Below, piece after piece: positions 34,428 to 48,375 of a DNA stretch of 64,000 nucleotides. The stretch covers positions 16,926,001 to 16,990,000 of the forward strand of contig JAMPIQ010000002.1 in assembly GCA_024699855.1 (NCBI GenBank), written 5' to 3'. Origin of the DNA: Aphelenchoides besseyi (lineage: Eukaryota; Nematoda; Chromadorea; Rhabditida; Aphelenchoididae). A model generated the notes under the pieces. That model did not search any database. It saw only the letters and a program-made list of their open reading frames with translations, and was not told where the DNA came from. The position numbers and the translations under genes are program-made. Position 1 is the first letter of the stretch, and every line of letters starts with the position of its first letter.

Positions 34428-35904
34428 TTAATCGTTGATTTCGGTTGCATCACCGGTCTCCGAGATTCCGTTCGCCATCTTCTTTGGACCCAAAATGCCG
34501 CGCAGTTTCTGCATGAAGAACGTGGGTTCGTTCGGATTCTGATGCTCAAATGGTTGGATTCCTGAAATCGAAAATAGTCAAAGAGGCAGAAAACGACGAT
34601 TACCATCCGCAAACTTCTCCAACGTGTGTTTCATTGTCTTTGTTTCCGATGCGAAAGCGTAACCGTTGGACTCAGTGTTCGGATAAGCCGGAATTTCGTA
34701 ATGAATAGGCTCTGAAATTGAATTAAAACAATGTTGAAAGATGGGAAACTTACCCATAGTTGTTCGTGCTTCAATTAACTCAGAATCGTCTTTGTCGCGA
34801 AAACTGTCGATTCCTGATCGTTCCATAGCGTCCTGATGACTTTGTTGATAGTCGGCCTGAGCTAAGCGCTCCATCATTTCTCCGAATTCGCGACTCGGTT
34901 GTGTACCGGTGATGTGCGTGAAGCCGCGAAATCCGGGCATCTGCTCGACGTTGATTTGACGTTTCGGTAGAATGTTCTCGATTGTGCCACCAAAGAACGG
35001 TAACGCCTCGTTCACACGCACATATCTGTAAAGTAAATTAAAATGGAAAAGAACAGTAAACTCACTGATCAATCAACGCTGGTGGATAAGCCATCGGTCC
35101 CATTTCACGCATTCGCATAACATAACCCGGAACTTCGTTTGGTCTCAATTCCAGACACTCTCGAAGCCGAGCTTGAACTGATCCGTCTTCCATTTCCTCG
35201 AAGATCTCTTCCGGTTCCTCGCCAACCGACTCCACAGATTCTGCACTGTCTCCTCTTTCGTCCATTTGCTCGTCGCTACTACACTCTCCGGCTTCTCTGT
35301 TGTTCTTGGATTTCAGTGGAACAAGAGGTTCCTGATACGGTTGATTGCGATACGATGGCATTCTCGCCGTAGACAATATCGGTGGTCGGCGATCTCGTTG
35401 ATAGGAATTTCTGAAAGCAGGTTTAAAGTCGAGAATCAAGGTCAAGTACTAACCCGGAACGACTTTTCTGTGGTGTGAACGAACGTTTGTTTCCAAAGTT
35501 GGGTGGCTGCGGTGGTCGAGGAAGATGGCCAGAACACGATTGATTGTAGTCGTCCGTCGAATACGCAGCTCTGTTATATGAATTCAAGTGCGGGAAGGCG
35601 GGAGGTGGTGCGAATTCGGGCAGCGAATTGAAAGGCATCGGGGCTGCGTGAGAAAGAAACGGTTGATGGCCACTGAAAACAAATCAGTAAACTGATGGCT
35701 AACCATCTCAACTTACTATTGTTGTTGATTGGAGTAGAAAGTCGGTGGAGGTCCATCGTTGTCGTAACGTGCACGATGCGATGGTGGCGGCGAAAAGGAA
35801 TGATCCGATTTTCGCTTCTGATTTCCACGACGCCAATTCCCACGACCACGCTGCGCTGCGCGTTGCTGATGAGCCGGACGGGAATTCGGATTTCTTCCCG
35901 ACAT
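34428..35904 (-). CDS. PSP-domain nuclear protein, ZCCHC8-like, 421 residues
   Basis: Six exons: 35904-35717, 35672-35454, 35410-35066, 35025-34754, 34711-34604, 34561-34428; total 1266 nt. The N-terminus is RG/Pro/Asn-rich (RGRGNWRRGNQKRK). A block with LRECLELRPNEVPGYVMRM and MAYPPALI matches the PSP domain of SF3B2 and ZCCHC8, followed by MPGFRGFTHITG, where ZCCHC8 has its YPGFN block. ZCCHC8 is the scaffold of the nuclear exosome targeting complex. The CCHC knuckle of ZCCHC8 is not visible, so a related PSP protein remains possible. Divergent from PIGV with 264 bp between start codons. Confidence 0.55.
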
Positions 35905-36168
35905 TTTGATGCGGGAATCTGGAAGTTGAAGCAGAAAAATTTAATCGAGAAAGCGCCCAAAAAACGCATCCGATAGGAATTGGGAAACGTGTTGTCAAAA
36001 CGATCGATTTGCGCTTGGCGCTGCGCAGTTTCGTTATTGGAAGGCGGGAGCGCAAAGCGTGGAAAAGATGTTGACTTCGTTTTTGGGTCCACGTTTTACC
36101 CGCTTTTGGCCTCAACGAGACGCGGGCGTTTTATGTAAAAATCTCCATTTTCAGTTGCCGGTTTTTTA
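35905..36168. promoter_or_regulatory. Putative bidirectional promoter
   Basis: The 264 bp between the divergent start codons of the PSP-domain gene and PIGV. A TTTTCAG acceptor stands at about 36148-36154, just before the PIGV ATG, compatible with trans-splicing or a 5' leader intron. No TATA box was recognised. Confidence 0.4.
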
Positions 36169-38079
36169 ATGGGCCGGAAATCGGCGCTTCGATCGCGCAA
36201 ACCAACGGCCAGTCGCGTGGAATCTGTGAAGAGCTTGTTGGTGTCGTCGGGGATCGGCGATTTGGATCAACGAAGTTGGAATGGCGGCAGTCAACGATCG
36301 ATGTCACGACGATCGAGTTCGCTTGAGAGTGTTGGGGTTCGTTTCGTGTCGTTACTTCGCGTTGTTTCAACGAGTTTTCAGGTCGAAAACGACACGACGA
36401 CGCGAATCATCGAGTTGGACGACACCGCTTTGATCAACTCGAAAATCTACCGTTTTGTTATTCAGCAGCTGATTTTCAGTCGTGTGATTCTTCTGTCTGT
36501 TCAATGCGTTTTCAACGCACTTCTCACCGACTACCCAACTGATGCTTTCAAAGGAGTTGAATTGATCAGTTAGTTCGCTTAATTCATTTCCATTTTCCTT
36601 CTTTCAGACTCCACACGTCGAGATTCGATGATCGAAGTGTTAATTGGGGGTTTGGCACGTTGGGATTCGCGTCAATTTTTGCAGATCGCCGAATTCGGTT
36701 ACGTTTGGGAATCGAGTTTGGCGTTCTTTCCGCTATTTCCATCACTTCTACGGGTCTTTGGCTCAGGGCTTCGGGAATTGATTGGTGGACTGAATCCGGT
36801 GAGCGCCATGATTCTCGGTGGTGTGATTTTCAACAACGTAAGCAGCGATCTTCGACTTTTAGCGAAGTAAAGTTTCAGGTTCTTTTCGTCATTAACGGTC
36901 TTATGTTGTTCAATTTGTGTGTAGTGCTTACGAAATCGACGAAAGAATCGATGATCGCCATTTACGTTTATTGTTTTAATCCAGCAAGTGTCTTCTTTTC
37001 ATCGTTGTACACCGAGAGTTTGTACTTCTTCTTCGTTCTACTTGCCCTCAACTTTCTGAATAATCGAGAGCTAAACGCCAAAAACGAAACTGCCAATTGG
37101 TTTCGATTGCCGATTGCTGCGTGCATTTTTTCGTTTTCATTTCTCACGCGATCCAACGGCATCTTGAACGTCGGTTATTTGTGGTATCCGTTGGGTTTAG
37201 AGATTGTAACTTTTCACGATCCTGAAGGTCGATTGCATTTGGAAACGACGGTTTGGAATGCTGTGGAAAAGGTAACAGTAATTTTCTCTTTGGTTGTTTA
37301 AAAGCAAGTTCAAGACGTTGAAACGTGCCGCTTTGATTGTCGTGTGTTTTGCAATTGTCGTTTTGCCATTACGAATTTTCGGTTGGACAATGGAAGAACG
37401 ATTCTGCAACTCCGCTCTACTGCACATTGATGAGCGACTAGTGCCATTGATTCGAGACAACAACTCCGCTTTTGTGCTTCCCGGAGCTCTACAATCACTT
37501 CAATGGTGTCATTCGAATCATCAGCCGCTTCTGACTCCCGTTTACTACTCGTCAATTCAGGAGAAATATTGGGACGTGGGTTTGTTCAGTTATTGGCAAC
37601 TTCGAAAACTGCCCATGTTTCTTCTTGCACTGCCGACCTTGTTGTTCGTCTTCTATGCTGCCGTTGACTTGATGTTCGGTTGGTTTCTGTTTGGTTTTCG
37701 TTGACTTTTTTGACTTCTAGACATGGGAATGGACAGACGATCGTCGTTGGCGGAGATAATCTCCAATCCACGCTATCTTGTTCCGTTCGTTATTCACGGA
37801 TCGATCATTTCGCTGAGCGGATTGTTCGTTTACAACGTCGAGGTCTCCACACGGATGTTGTATTCATCGTCGCCTTTGTTGTACATCATTCTGGCGCGAA
37901 TCATGTCCGCACAAACACCACGAATCGAAGTGCCCGAAGATCTTTTGGTGCCGACGATTTTGCCGTTTTTCGCGAACTACATTTTCGTGCGTCCTCTCCA
38001 TTTTATCATGATGTCTTATCTTCTCGGTTACTTTTTTATCGGTACAATGCTACACGTCAATTGGTTGCCATACGTTTAA
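36169..38079 (+). CDS. PIGV: GPI mannosyltransferase 2 (PIG-V)
   Basis: Five exons: 36169-36568, 36608-36837, 36879-37271, 37309-37678, 37721-38079; total 1752 nt (583 residues, or 568 if a 45-nt optional intron at 36338-36382 is removed). Family landmarks: SRVILLSVQCVFNALLTDY, LIGGLARWDSRQFLQIAE, FFPLFPSLLR, CFNPASVFFSSLYTESL, the FLTRSNGILN segment, QEKYWDVGLF and a C-terminal SSSPLLY. The enzyme is a multi-pass ER membrane protein that adds the second mannose to the glycosylphosphatidylinositol precursor using dolichol-phosphate mannose. Human PIGV has 493 residues; the extra length here is a Ser/Arg-rich N-terminal 80 residues of uncertain reality. Confidence 0.9.
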
Positions 38080-38693
38080 GACTTCCACTTTCTGAACTTT
38101 GTGGCCAAATCGCTTATTTTCGTTCTTTCGCTTCAGCCAAAATTCGCGTTACAATCAGGTACTTTCGACAACAAGTTTTCGCAGCGTATCGTTAACTTTC
38201 GTTTGATCTCATAATCATTTTCTTGCGCTTGCTATCAAACCCTATGCTCTTCAGCTCCCTGGTCATTTCACTCCTCAGATCTCCACTTATTGTCGTCTAG
38301 TCAATGAAAATAAATTATTTCGAGTGTTCGTGTTTTGTGCCAAGAAACTTAATCCACGAACGATGACAAACCTCTATCGATTGGCGGTGTTGGAGTGGTG
38401 ATTAAACGTCGAAAGCGAATTGACATTTTGCGTTGAGCACTTTGATTCCGCGAACGGTTTTCGACGCACCATTTTGGTGAGCAGACCCGCACACATGATC
38501 TTTTTTGCGAAAGAAAACGCGTGTTGTGAATTTGCGTGTTTGTGCAAATCATCAGGTTTCTTTTCGCATCTACCTGAAGTTTTCGGTCCCACCACGTTTC
38601 TTCCATTCGACCAATTGCATTATTGGCCAAAAGAAACGTCGTCGATAACGGAGCTAAAGTCTTTTTTCAGTTTCTGAATTTCACTCAACAACG
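38080..38693. other. Intergenic between PIGV and GPI
   Basis: Holds an AATAAA-type signal for PIGV (about 38309) and the 5' leader of GPI with a TTTTTTCAG acceptor (about 38664-38672). Overlapping frames on both strands at 38350-38670 look like chance frames. Confidence 0.5.
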
Positions 38694-40686
<1,993 letters not shown>

Positions 40687-40889
40687 ATCGTCTATGACTT
40701 AGTTGTTAGGCCCAAATGTTCTATTTATTGACCTGTAGAATTCGCTATTTAAACTCATCGGAGTGAGTTGTTGCTTGTAGAAATAAACAGATTGATTAGT
40801 TCGTCGGAATAGAAAGTGAAAGACGTTTTGTGACGAACGAGATATCTTCGATTTCCGAGTTGCATTGTTCTTATCGTCGATTCAGGAAG

Positions 40890-41572
40890 ATGGCTGGTGT
40901 TGCGCTGAGACGCTTGATGACCGAGTTTAAACGTAAGTTTTTAAAGCTTTTCAACTTCATCTAATGCTAAGATTTCAGAGTTGAGAGCGAATCCTCCGGA
41001 AGGAATTTACGCAGGACCGTCAGATGAAGAAAATTTCTTCGAATGGGATTGTTTGATCACTGGACCAGAGGGCACATGCTTCGAGAATGGAGTCTTTACA
41101 GCCAAAATCACTTTCTCAGAGGTTGATTGACTTCACTTATCGAATTTAAGTTCGATGTTTAGGACTATCCATTAAGTCCACCAAAAATGCAATTCACTTG
41201 TGACTTATTTCATCCGAACATCTATCCGGACGGCAAAGTTTGCATCAGCATTCTACATTCGCCCGGCGATGATCCCACCGGCTACGAAACGTCGGCTGAA
41301 CGCTGGTCCCCGGTTCAGTCGGTGGAGAAGATTCTGTTGAGTGTTGTCAGCATGTTGGCTGGTAAGTTGCTTTATTTTGCTTAGTTCATTTTTGTTCGAT
41401 TACAGAGCCAAACGACGAAAGTGCTGCAAACGTGAACGCCGCCAAAATGTGGCGAGAAGATCGTCAACAGTTCGAAGCGATTGCCGACAATTTGGTTCGC
41501 AAAACGTTGGGACTTCCGCCCGCCAAAACTATTCATTCAGCAAGTCCAGCACCAAAACCAAGCGAACATTGA
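40890..41572 (+). CDS. UBE2G2: Ubiquitin-conjugating enzyme E2 G2, 183 residues
   Basis: Four exons: 40890-40932, 40979-41121, 41163-41361, 41406-41572. The UBC fold is clear: [19 protein letters not shown], the [16 protein letters not shown] active-site loop with the catalytic Cys, and the [19 protein letters not shown] acidic insertion typical of the G group. The specific match is to UBE2G2 (Ubc7), the ER-associated degradation E2 that works with gp78/Hrd1-type ligases, rather than UBE2G1. The C-terminus is about 18 residues longer than the human protein (165). It lies 203 bp downstream of GPI; an acceptor (GATTCAG) stands 4 bp before the ATG, compatible with an operon and trans-splicing. 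Confidence 0.95.
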
Positions 41573-42274
41573 GATTCTATTGTACTTTTGTATATTTAAC
41601 GTTGTGTGAATGAAATCTTTTAGCCGGTTATGTGATCTCAAAGTACAAAGATTGTGAGCGTTGAGCTCAAGACATCATTTGACTGGTCGAAATGATCTGC
41701 GTGATTGATAAGAAATCGCGGAAAACACTTTCAACCACCTGGTCATTTGCAGAAGCAGCGATTGGTCAGCAAACAGACTTGTTAAGTTAATCGGTGTGTT
41801 GAACTTGAATGTCAATAGCAAAAACGTAGTAGGTCTTCAAAGTTAATTGAAGAAGATGATGAAGAAAGTGATCGCAAATAAAAACAAAGATGTTTATTAA
41901 ATGCGTCGATATTACAAGAGCTGATTGTAAAGTGAACTGAAAACCAGTTGATTAGCTTGGAGCAGCATTGGGCTTCAAGTTTGGGCCTTCGGGCGTATGG
42001 TGGACATTCGATTTTTTAAGTGTACGAATGCTTTTCACAGCAGACAATTGTTAGTCGAAGGATTATGTAAATAAATGACCATTGTTGCGAGATGTGTTTA
42101 TTCATGAGCTTAAATTTTGTCATGAACTATGTAAAATGAAGATGAGAAATTAAAAACCAGATTAATGAAACGGCTAACTTGTAGCCGAAGAAAACCGAGA
42201 AAGATTAAAGTACTAAATTAATGGAATGACATGTGAGTTGCTTGTTAACTTCTGAGAATTGGAGAGAACGAATT
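41573..42274. other. Convergent intergenic spacer
   Basis: 3' regions of UBE2G2 (plus) and the PIP-box gene (minus); several AATAAA-like signals on both strands; no gene seen. Confidence 0.5.
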
Positions 42275-44666
42275 TCAGTCGATAGTGATTGTGTCGATGC
42301 CGTGATTACCCGTTTTAGCTTTTTTAGCAACCGATTCATCTGAGACACCTTTCGACTCATCATTCATTGGTCGTTTGAAGAACTCGTTTAGCGTTAGTTG
42401 CTTGAGAACTGGACGAGTATTCGTTGCTGAACCAGATGCTGAAGCTTTCGATTTGGAAGAAGCGGAAGTCGAAGCTTTGGACTTGGAATTGGATGCTGAA
42501 GCTTGTAATCGTTCACTAGTAATCAGTTTTACAAAATATTACCAGAACCACTCTTATCGTTCTCTTTGGTTGTCTCCTCATCGTCCTCCGTATCGTATAC
42601 TTCACTGCTTTTTGTACCTTTTTTGTATACGTCCCAATAATTGCTGACTCTGTATTGCTCGTATAGGTGCGCTGGAACCGAGATTTTATCCTTTACATCA
42701 AGAACGGTAGGATGGCAGTCGGCGCTGGAAAAAATCTGTTTGCAATGTTTACTGTTGAACATACAATTTGGATTGGAATTGCGAGAAGATTACGATTAGC
42801 TTGGACAAATGTTCGTGGTCAAAGTCCGATTCATTTTCCATTTCGTATTCCCAACGCATGTATTTACGAGCCAAATCGAAAACTGAATGGAATACGTGTT
42901 ATGAATCACCACAGTTTTGTACTTGCCAGTGAATTCGACGTGATTGTCGAATCGTTTGTTCATATTTTCGCAGATGTCTTTCATAGCAAGGATCTTCGCA
43001 ACGCGAGGTTGGTAATACGCATATGTTTGTTCACGAACAAACATTTCGTCGATAAAGAACTGTTCCAAGTTGGCAGTCCATTGAACGCGTAGTTGGAGAG
43101 TTTTCAAACCCGGGAATTTGGCTGTATTGACTCGATCCTCAGGTGCGAGAACTGCCGGAATGACGTTTTTGCTGAAATCATCACTAACAACTTGTGAAAA
43201 ATGGAAAACCCACTAATATGGTTGCAACGTGGCTCTGATGACCACGATTTTGTCAGCCAAATCCAGAGCACAATCCTTGATTTTGTTTTGGTTCCAAAGA
43301 TTAGCTCGAAAAATTTTCATAAACTTATCTAAAAAAATAATAGTCGTTGAGAGGCGCACTCACTTGAAAAGCGACGATATGCGTCGACCGAGAAAACAAC
43401 TTTGAAAGCCTCGAAAAGTTGATCATAACTCAGAGTTTTCGGGGATCCGTAATTGTGACCGTGGCTGTACAGGTGCGGCCGTTTGAAAGTTTCGTGTACA
43501 AGCCATCGAATCTCATCCGGCAACGTTACCGCCTTTGCTTTACGAGTTTTTTTTCGAAATCGATTCTTCTTTTTCTATGCCGTTGGTTGGTGTTGATGAA
43601 CTGACGATTTCGTTGTTGTCCTCCACAACCGCGTCCGTTGATTGATTCGGATTTTTGCTTAATAATCAGATTAGTGTGGTATAGGAAGTCTAATTACCCC
43701 ATTTCACGTTGGCCACATATTGCGGAAAACATTTCCTGATTTTTTCGTCTGACCATTTGTGTTTGTAGACGAGGTGATTTGCCAATTCGCGAAAACGGGG
43801 GTAAATGTTTGTACAATTATCTCCCGGGCACAAGATTTCAGCCAGAATGTCACTGCCGTCCTTTGAAAATTCGCGATACGCCTTGTTGAAGTCGACAATG
43901 GACCAGTTGTGTCGAGATGAAGTAAGATGGAAGCCGAGATCGGGGATGCCTGACCAATACGTGTGACAATCGATTTCTGGACATTTGAATCTGTGGCGCA
44001 GTTGTGGTTCACGGTTGTTGGGATGAGTGGTATTGTTTGGCACGATGAAATCTTGTTTAAGTAGAGCTAGGTCGAGACGTTGCATGAAATCAAGCAGTTG
44101 TCCATTTGTATTTGCACTTTCGATGATGAACATGGGAGTGTAACCTCGACCGGGATCGTTGAGAAGTCGAAAAAGACCGTCCGATTCATTCACCAGATTT
44201 CTTCGTTTCAAGCGATCTGCCATATATTCATCGCGTATCGTCATATCCACCGGAGAATAACCGGCATCGCAATTGGCAAGAGTGAACGGGAAATAACCAA
44301 CATTCCAACATCGATATTGTCAAGCTGCTCCTTCTGAAGATGTGCGTGAAGACGACGAGCCGGATCCTTCGATTCGCCGACCATTACAATCGATGCAAAT
44401 CGTTCAGCCCACAACTCCGGTTCGCGGCCAACCAATTCGAGAATGTGTTTATCAACCAAACAGTAGCTGTAGTGGTCCTCATGTTCGTTGTAGCATCTGT
44501 TACGAGTTAGGTGCTACAATCACAGGTAAAAGACTATAATGTTAAAACCAATCGAGAATTGTTGAATATCGTCCTCACTCAGAGATGAAATTTCACAATG
44601 AAATCGTTGCTTTTGTTGTGTGACGTCTTTTAAGAGTGCAATTGGGCGATCGTAGGGTTTTGGCAT
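42275..44666 (-). CDS. PIP-box protein with C2H2 fingers and a GIY-YIG-like segment; model incomplete
   Basis: Exons run 44666 to 42275. Start MPKPYDRP lies directly after TTTACAG. Near 44490-44330 the text YSYCLVDKHILEL then VMVGESKDPARRLHAHL resembles a GIY-YIG nuclease core. At 44280-43690 come two C2H2 fingers (CPEIDCHTYW then HLTSSRH; CPGDNCTNIY then HLVYKH). A basic stretch, LPDEIRWLVHETFKRPHLY and VLAPEDRVNTAKFPG segments, an acidic linker and a Ser/Lys-rich tail follow. The tail holds KQLTLNEFFKRP, a canonical PCNA-binding motif, about 35 residues before the stop. One intron is GC-AG (donor 42926). Joins near 44520, 44300 and 43600 are uncertain and two genes could be merged. A DNA-repair nuclease is possible, not shown. 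Confidence 0.5.
42385..42420 (-). other. PIP box (PCNA-interacting motif) in the preceding gene
   Basis: QLTLNEFF fits Q-x-x-[LIM]-x-x-[FY]-[FY]; it is followed by KRP and lies in a disordered Ser/Lys-rich tail, the usual setting. Confidence 0.75.
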
Positions 44667-44924
44667 CTGTAAACAAAATGGTGATATTTGGGAACGAAAA
44701 ACACGAACGTACCTTTGAAACGGATTTGAGGTGTTAACCGACAAATCGTCGGAACTAACGAGTCTCTGCGAGTTAGCCGCCATCGATCGTTGGACTTAAA
44801 GCATTTAGCTAACAGATCACGGATTCTTTACGAAAGATTAAGGGTGTTGTTGTTATCTTATTTTGAATTAAATCAATTTTTATTGCTTCAAAACTTCAGG
44901 CGAACATTTACACTCAACAAATGG

Positions 44925-47208
44925 CTAAAGAGTCCAACCTCCGTATACGCGTTCCAATTCTTGGGCCACGGCAATCAGAAGTCTTTCGTTTTCTGGAGCG
45001 GCAACAACTTGAACGGCAGTCGGCATTCCAATCGAGTTCAAACCCATGGGTACGGCAATCACCGGAAGCGCCAACGCATTCCACAGGGACGTACATTGCA
45101 TGTCAGTGAAAGCGCCCAAGAGTTCGTTGTGATAGTAACTGGACTGCGGAAATGATGGATAGATTAGGACGCCGTTGTCTTTTAACAAATCAATGAACTG
45201 TTTACGAAGAATCTCACGAAGTTTGATTCGCTGAAATCAACATTTAACTTTGAAATTCACTTTAGCCAACTTGTTGAGGATCCCAAGTGAACATTGCAAA
45301 AAAGTCGTAAATGGCACATGTTGTGATCACCGGCAAAGTGTGTTGCGACTTTCCGGACAAATAAGTCGGAATCTCTTGCAGTCCATTAAGTCCTTTCTCG
45401 GGCTAAACGACAAACCAAATGAACCTCAGAATTCAAATCAAATCTACGTTAAAACCCGTAAAGAAATTTGGCAACGGCATTGCACCCTTTTCGCACAGTC
45501 CAGCGAACCAAAAGTCTAAACAAAGATCGGCAAGTGGGAGACTGACACGAATCGTCGAAATATCCAAATTCTGTTGGAAATGGTCGGTTGCCTAGAAGAA
45601 CAAAGGTGTGGAGTTGAATGCTCTACAGCTTACTTTGCTTAATGCTTCTTTAACATCGGATGCATAAGGGCTTAAGGCAAACGAATTGGAGCCTTCCATG
45701 TAGAAAACACGCAAATTCTTCACATCAACCGATTCGTTGAGTCGAAGACGATCGTGATGCTCTGGATCGACGAAAATCTAAACCTTCAATTGACTTTAGT
45801 TTTCGGCCATTTGCCACCTTTAGAGTTGGCATCAAGTCTTTGGCATACCGGCACATCGGTCCAATCCCAACCATTTGAGCCTGATAACTGAAATCTTAAG
45901 ATAATCGCGAAACTATTGAATCCACAAACCCGCAAAAGGAATTTGGAATAAAACCTTTTAGGTTGGTTAATCCGGGTGATGGTTTAAGTCTGAAAAGTAT
46001 CAACAGATTAGTGTGACGAATTGATTTGTTGGAATATAAAAACGCACCCAAAGACTCCATTGAACATTGAGGGAACACGAATACTTCCACCAATATCGCT
46101 TCCGATGCCTTAAACAATTAAGAGTTGAAATGCTTGTGGAATGTTAATGAAATTGTCAGATTGTCTTATTAATCTTTTCAACATTTGAATTGAGATTTAA
46201 AAAAACAAAAACCCACCGATAATCGTGGCTCCAGCACCCAATAGAGCTCCTTCCTAAAGTAAACATCTTCATCAGAACCAACGATTTGAACTTACTCCAC
46301 CTGACGACCCACCAACCGCTTTTCTCGAGTCATACGGATTGTTCGTTCGTCCGTAGATTGTGTTTTCGGTTTCAATCCACATCACCTTAAAAACTCTAAT
46401 TGATGCACATTTCTTTTCGAAAGGTCAAATTGCATTTAAAAAAAAAGATTGTTTCAGAAAAAGTTTCGGAGATGAATATGCATCAATTAAAAGTCTAAGA
46501 TACTTATCCCTCAGGCACGTTGGACATCTGAATCGATTGTTACAACCGATTTTCATTTTCGCTTACCAGAAACGGAATCGCTCCAGCCTCTCGAAATCTT
46601 TGAATCAAAACAGCGTCTTCTTCGCAGACAGGATTCTTGGCAAAACACGGCAATCCTACGGTTACTCTCAGACCCTTAACACTGACATGATCTTTCACGG
46701 ACAACGGAACTCCAAGTAGCGGCTTTTTGATCAACAACTAAAAATCTCCGATTAGTAATAAGCTCACCGTCGACTCACTTCTTTGAACTCTTGACTGTCA
46801 TGATTCAAGCTCAGAACGTACTCATCCACTTTCTTCGCTTCACTTCGTGCACGTTCGTAGTCGCGTTGAACAATCGCATTTAACTGCGGATTCACCAACT
46901 CGGCTCTTCTGATATAAGCGTCCAGAAGTTGAACAGCGGTAATCTATATTTCAGTTGAAGTGACCTTTCGAATGCACACTCACTTTTTGGCTTCGAATCT
47001 TTTCGGCTGCTTCGACGGCTGGTATCAACAGAAGACTATCCAGTGGATCGGTTGCATCGATCTTGGGAACGATTCGTCGTCGATTCCGTAGATTCCACAT
47101 CACGAAGACGTAGTGAACAAAAAGAAAATAAACTCGACAGACGATGCGAATGATCGGCGCCAAGATCCATCCGATAGGTTGAACGAGTTCGTACTCATTC
47201 AACAACAT
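44925..47208 (-). CDS. FAAH2: Fatty-acid amide hydrolase 2-like amidase
   Basis: About a dozen short exons from 47208. N-terminal membrane segment (IVCRVYFLFVHYVFVMWNL), then KPLLGVPLSVKDHVSVKG with the catalytic Lys, TENTIYGRTNNPYD, VGGSSGG plus the following exon EGALLGAGATII and GSDIGGSIRVPSMFNG, which contain the two Ser of the Ser-cisSer-Lys triad, GPMCRYAKDL, and a C-terminal ALALPVIAVPMGLN. The enzyme hydrolyses fatty-acid amides such as anandamide. Early exons: 47208-46984, 46943-46779, 46737-46567, 46385-46296, 46253-46217, 46108-46048. The small exon near 46527 has an odd donor. Length and order follow human FAAH2 (532 residues). It lies 258 bp upstream of the PIP-box gene, same strand. 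Confidence 0.9.
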
Positions 47209-48216
47209 TTCTGAAAGCAAACGTTATGTTTTGAAAGAGAAATTGTATTGCACCGTAATCACGAACAACAAACTTCCGAGTAGCTTCGCTTTTTATACCC
47301 AATTTCTAGACCCGTTGAATTGCCAAATCTGCGGAACGTAAATGTTCAATTGGCACCCTTTACAGGGGCTCATTCATCTGTTTAGGTCACGACTATTTCC
47401 GCATCTATTCGGTGCAAATGATTCAATAGAAGGGTATTGCTTTTCAATAATCGAACGGGAATCCCTTTTGTGAATAAGCAAAACAAAAGGCCTATTGATC
47501 GAAGTGAATAGTCCGTCTATTGAAACATCGCGGCTGAATCGTCCGTTGTGTTGAAAACGAAACGGCAGCTCAGGAAAGGGCGGGTTACAACCATGGAAAT
47601 GATTTACCGTAACAGCTCATCGAATCCTATCACAACACAGTTTTTTGGCAAATGTTCAAGATCACCTTTTGATTTGATCATTTGAAATGTCGAAATGATC
47701 GAAAGTTCGCAAAACTGCAAATCGAAACATTTCGATGATTGAGACGGAAATATAAGTTTGAGACCGAAGAGCAAACCGTTTGCTTGGTTGCAGAAAAGTT
47801 TTTTCCCGCAATCGAATGGCCACTTTGTCTGCGCTTCGATCGGGAGTTTGGACTCGGAAATAAATTCCCTTTTCAAGCAACAGAACAACGTTCAACTGAT
47901 CGCTAACAAGATTACAAGCCGCCTGCATTACCAAACTCTCTTGACTGATTGGTTTTCTGTTATAAGTCGGTTGGTTTAAGCGATTTGCCGATCCTCTTTG
48001 TTTGGACCACACACTTCGAACAGCAATTGATAATGTCGATTATCAAACGTTTGTTTTACAACAAACTGGGTGGTCGTTCAATACCGGGCTTTTATGATTC
48101 TTTTCGTTCATTTGAATTGCAAATGAGTAAGCCGACGGAAATACAAGCAGCCTATGATCAATTCAAAATATCACCATGAGTCCAATACACATGGCGGAGT
48201 TCAATTAGTAATTTGG
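47209..48216. other. Upstream region of the amidase gene, no further gene seen
   Basis: A TTTCAG acceptor abuts the amidase ATG. The rest shows only short chance frames on both strands. Confidence 0.45.
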
Positions 48217-48375
48217 ACCAAACCTATGGACTAAAGTCATGGATTGAACTCTTGGACTGAACTCATGAACTGAACTCATAGACTGAACCCGGCGATTGAA
48301 CTCCTGGACTGAATCTTAACTGAACCTGAACTCATGAACTGAACACATGGACTGAACTCAGTTGAGTTCAACGGT
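48217..48375. repeat. Degenerate tandem repeat, unit about 16-17 bp
   Basis: Roughly nine variants of TGGACTGAACTCATGA follow one another with substitutions and small indels. Confidence 0.8.

Noticed and set aside
38349..38677. Overlapping frames on both strands upstream of GPI
   Set aside because: Both are mutually complementary and fit leader/promoter sequence; no splice or family support.
43560..43620. Homopolymer frameshift in the PIP-box gene (run of eight A)
   Set aside because: A 31-nt GTCAGT-to-CATAG intron just upstream also restores the frame, so an indel need not be invoked.
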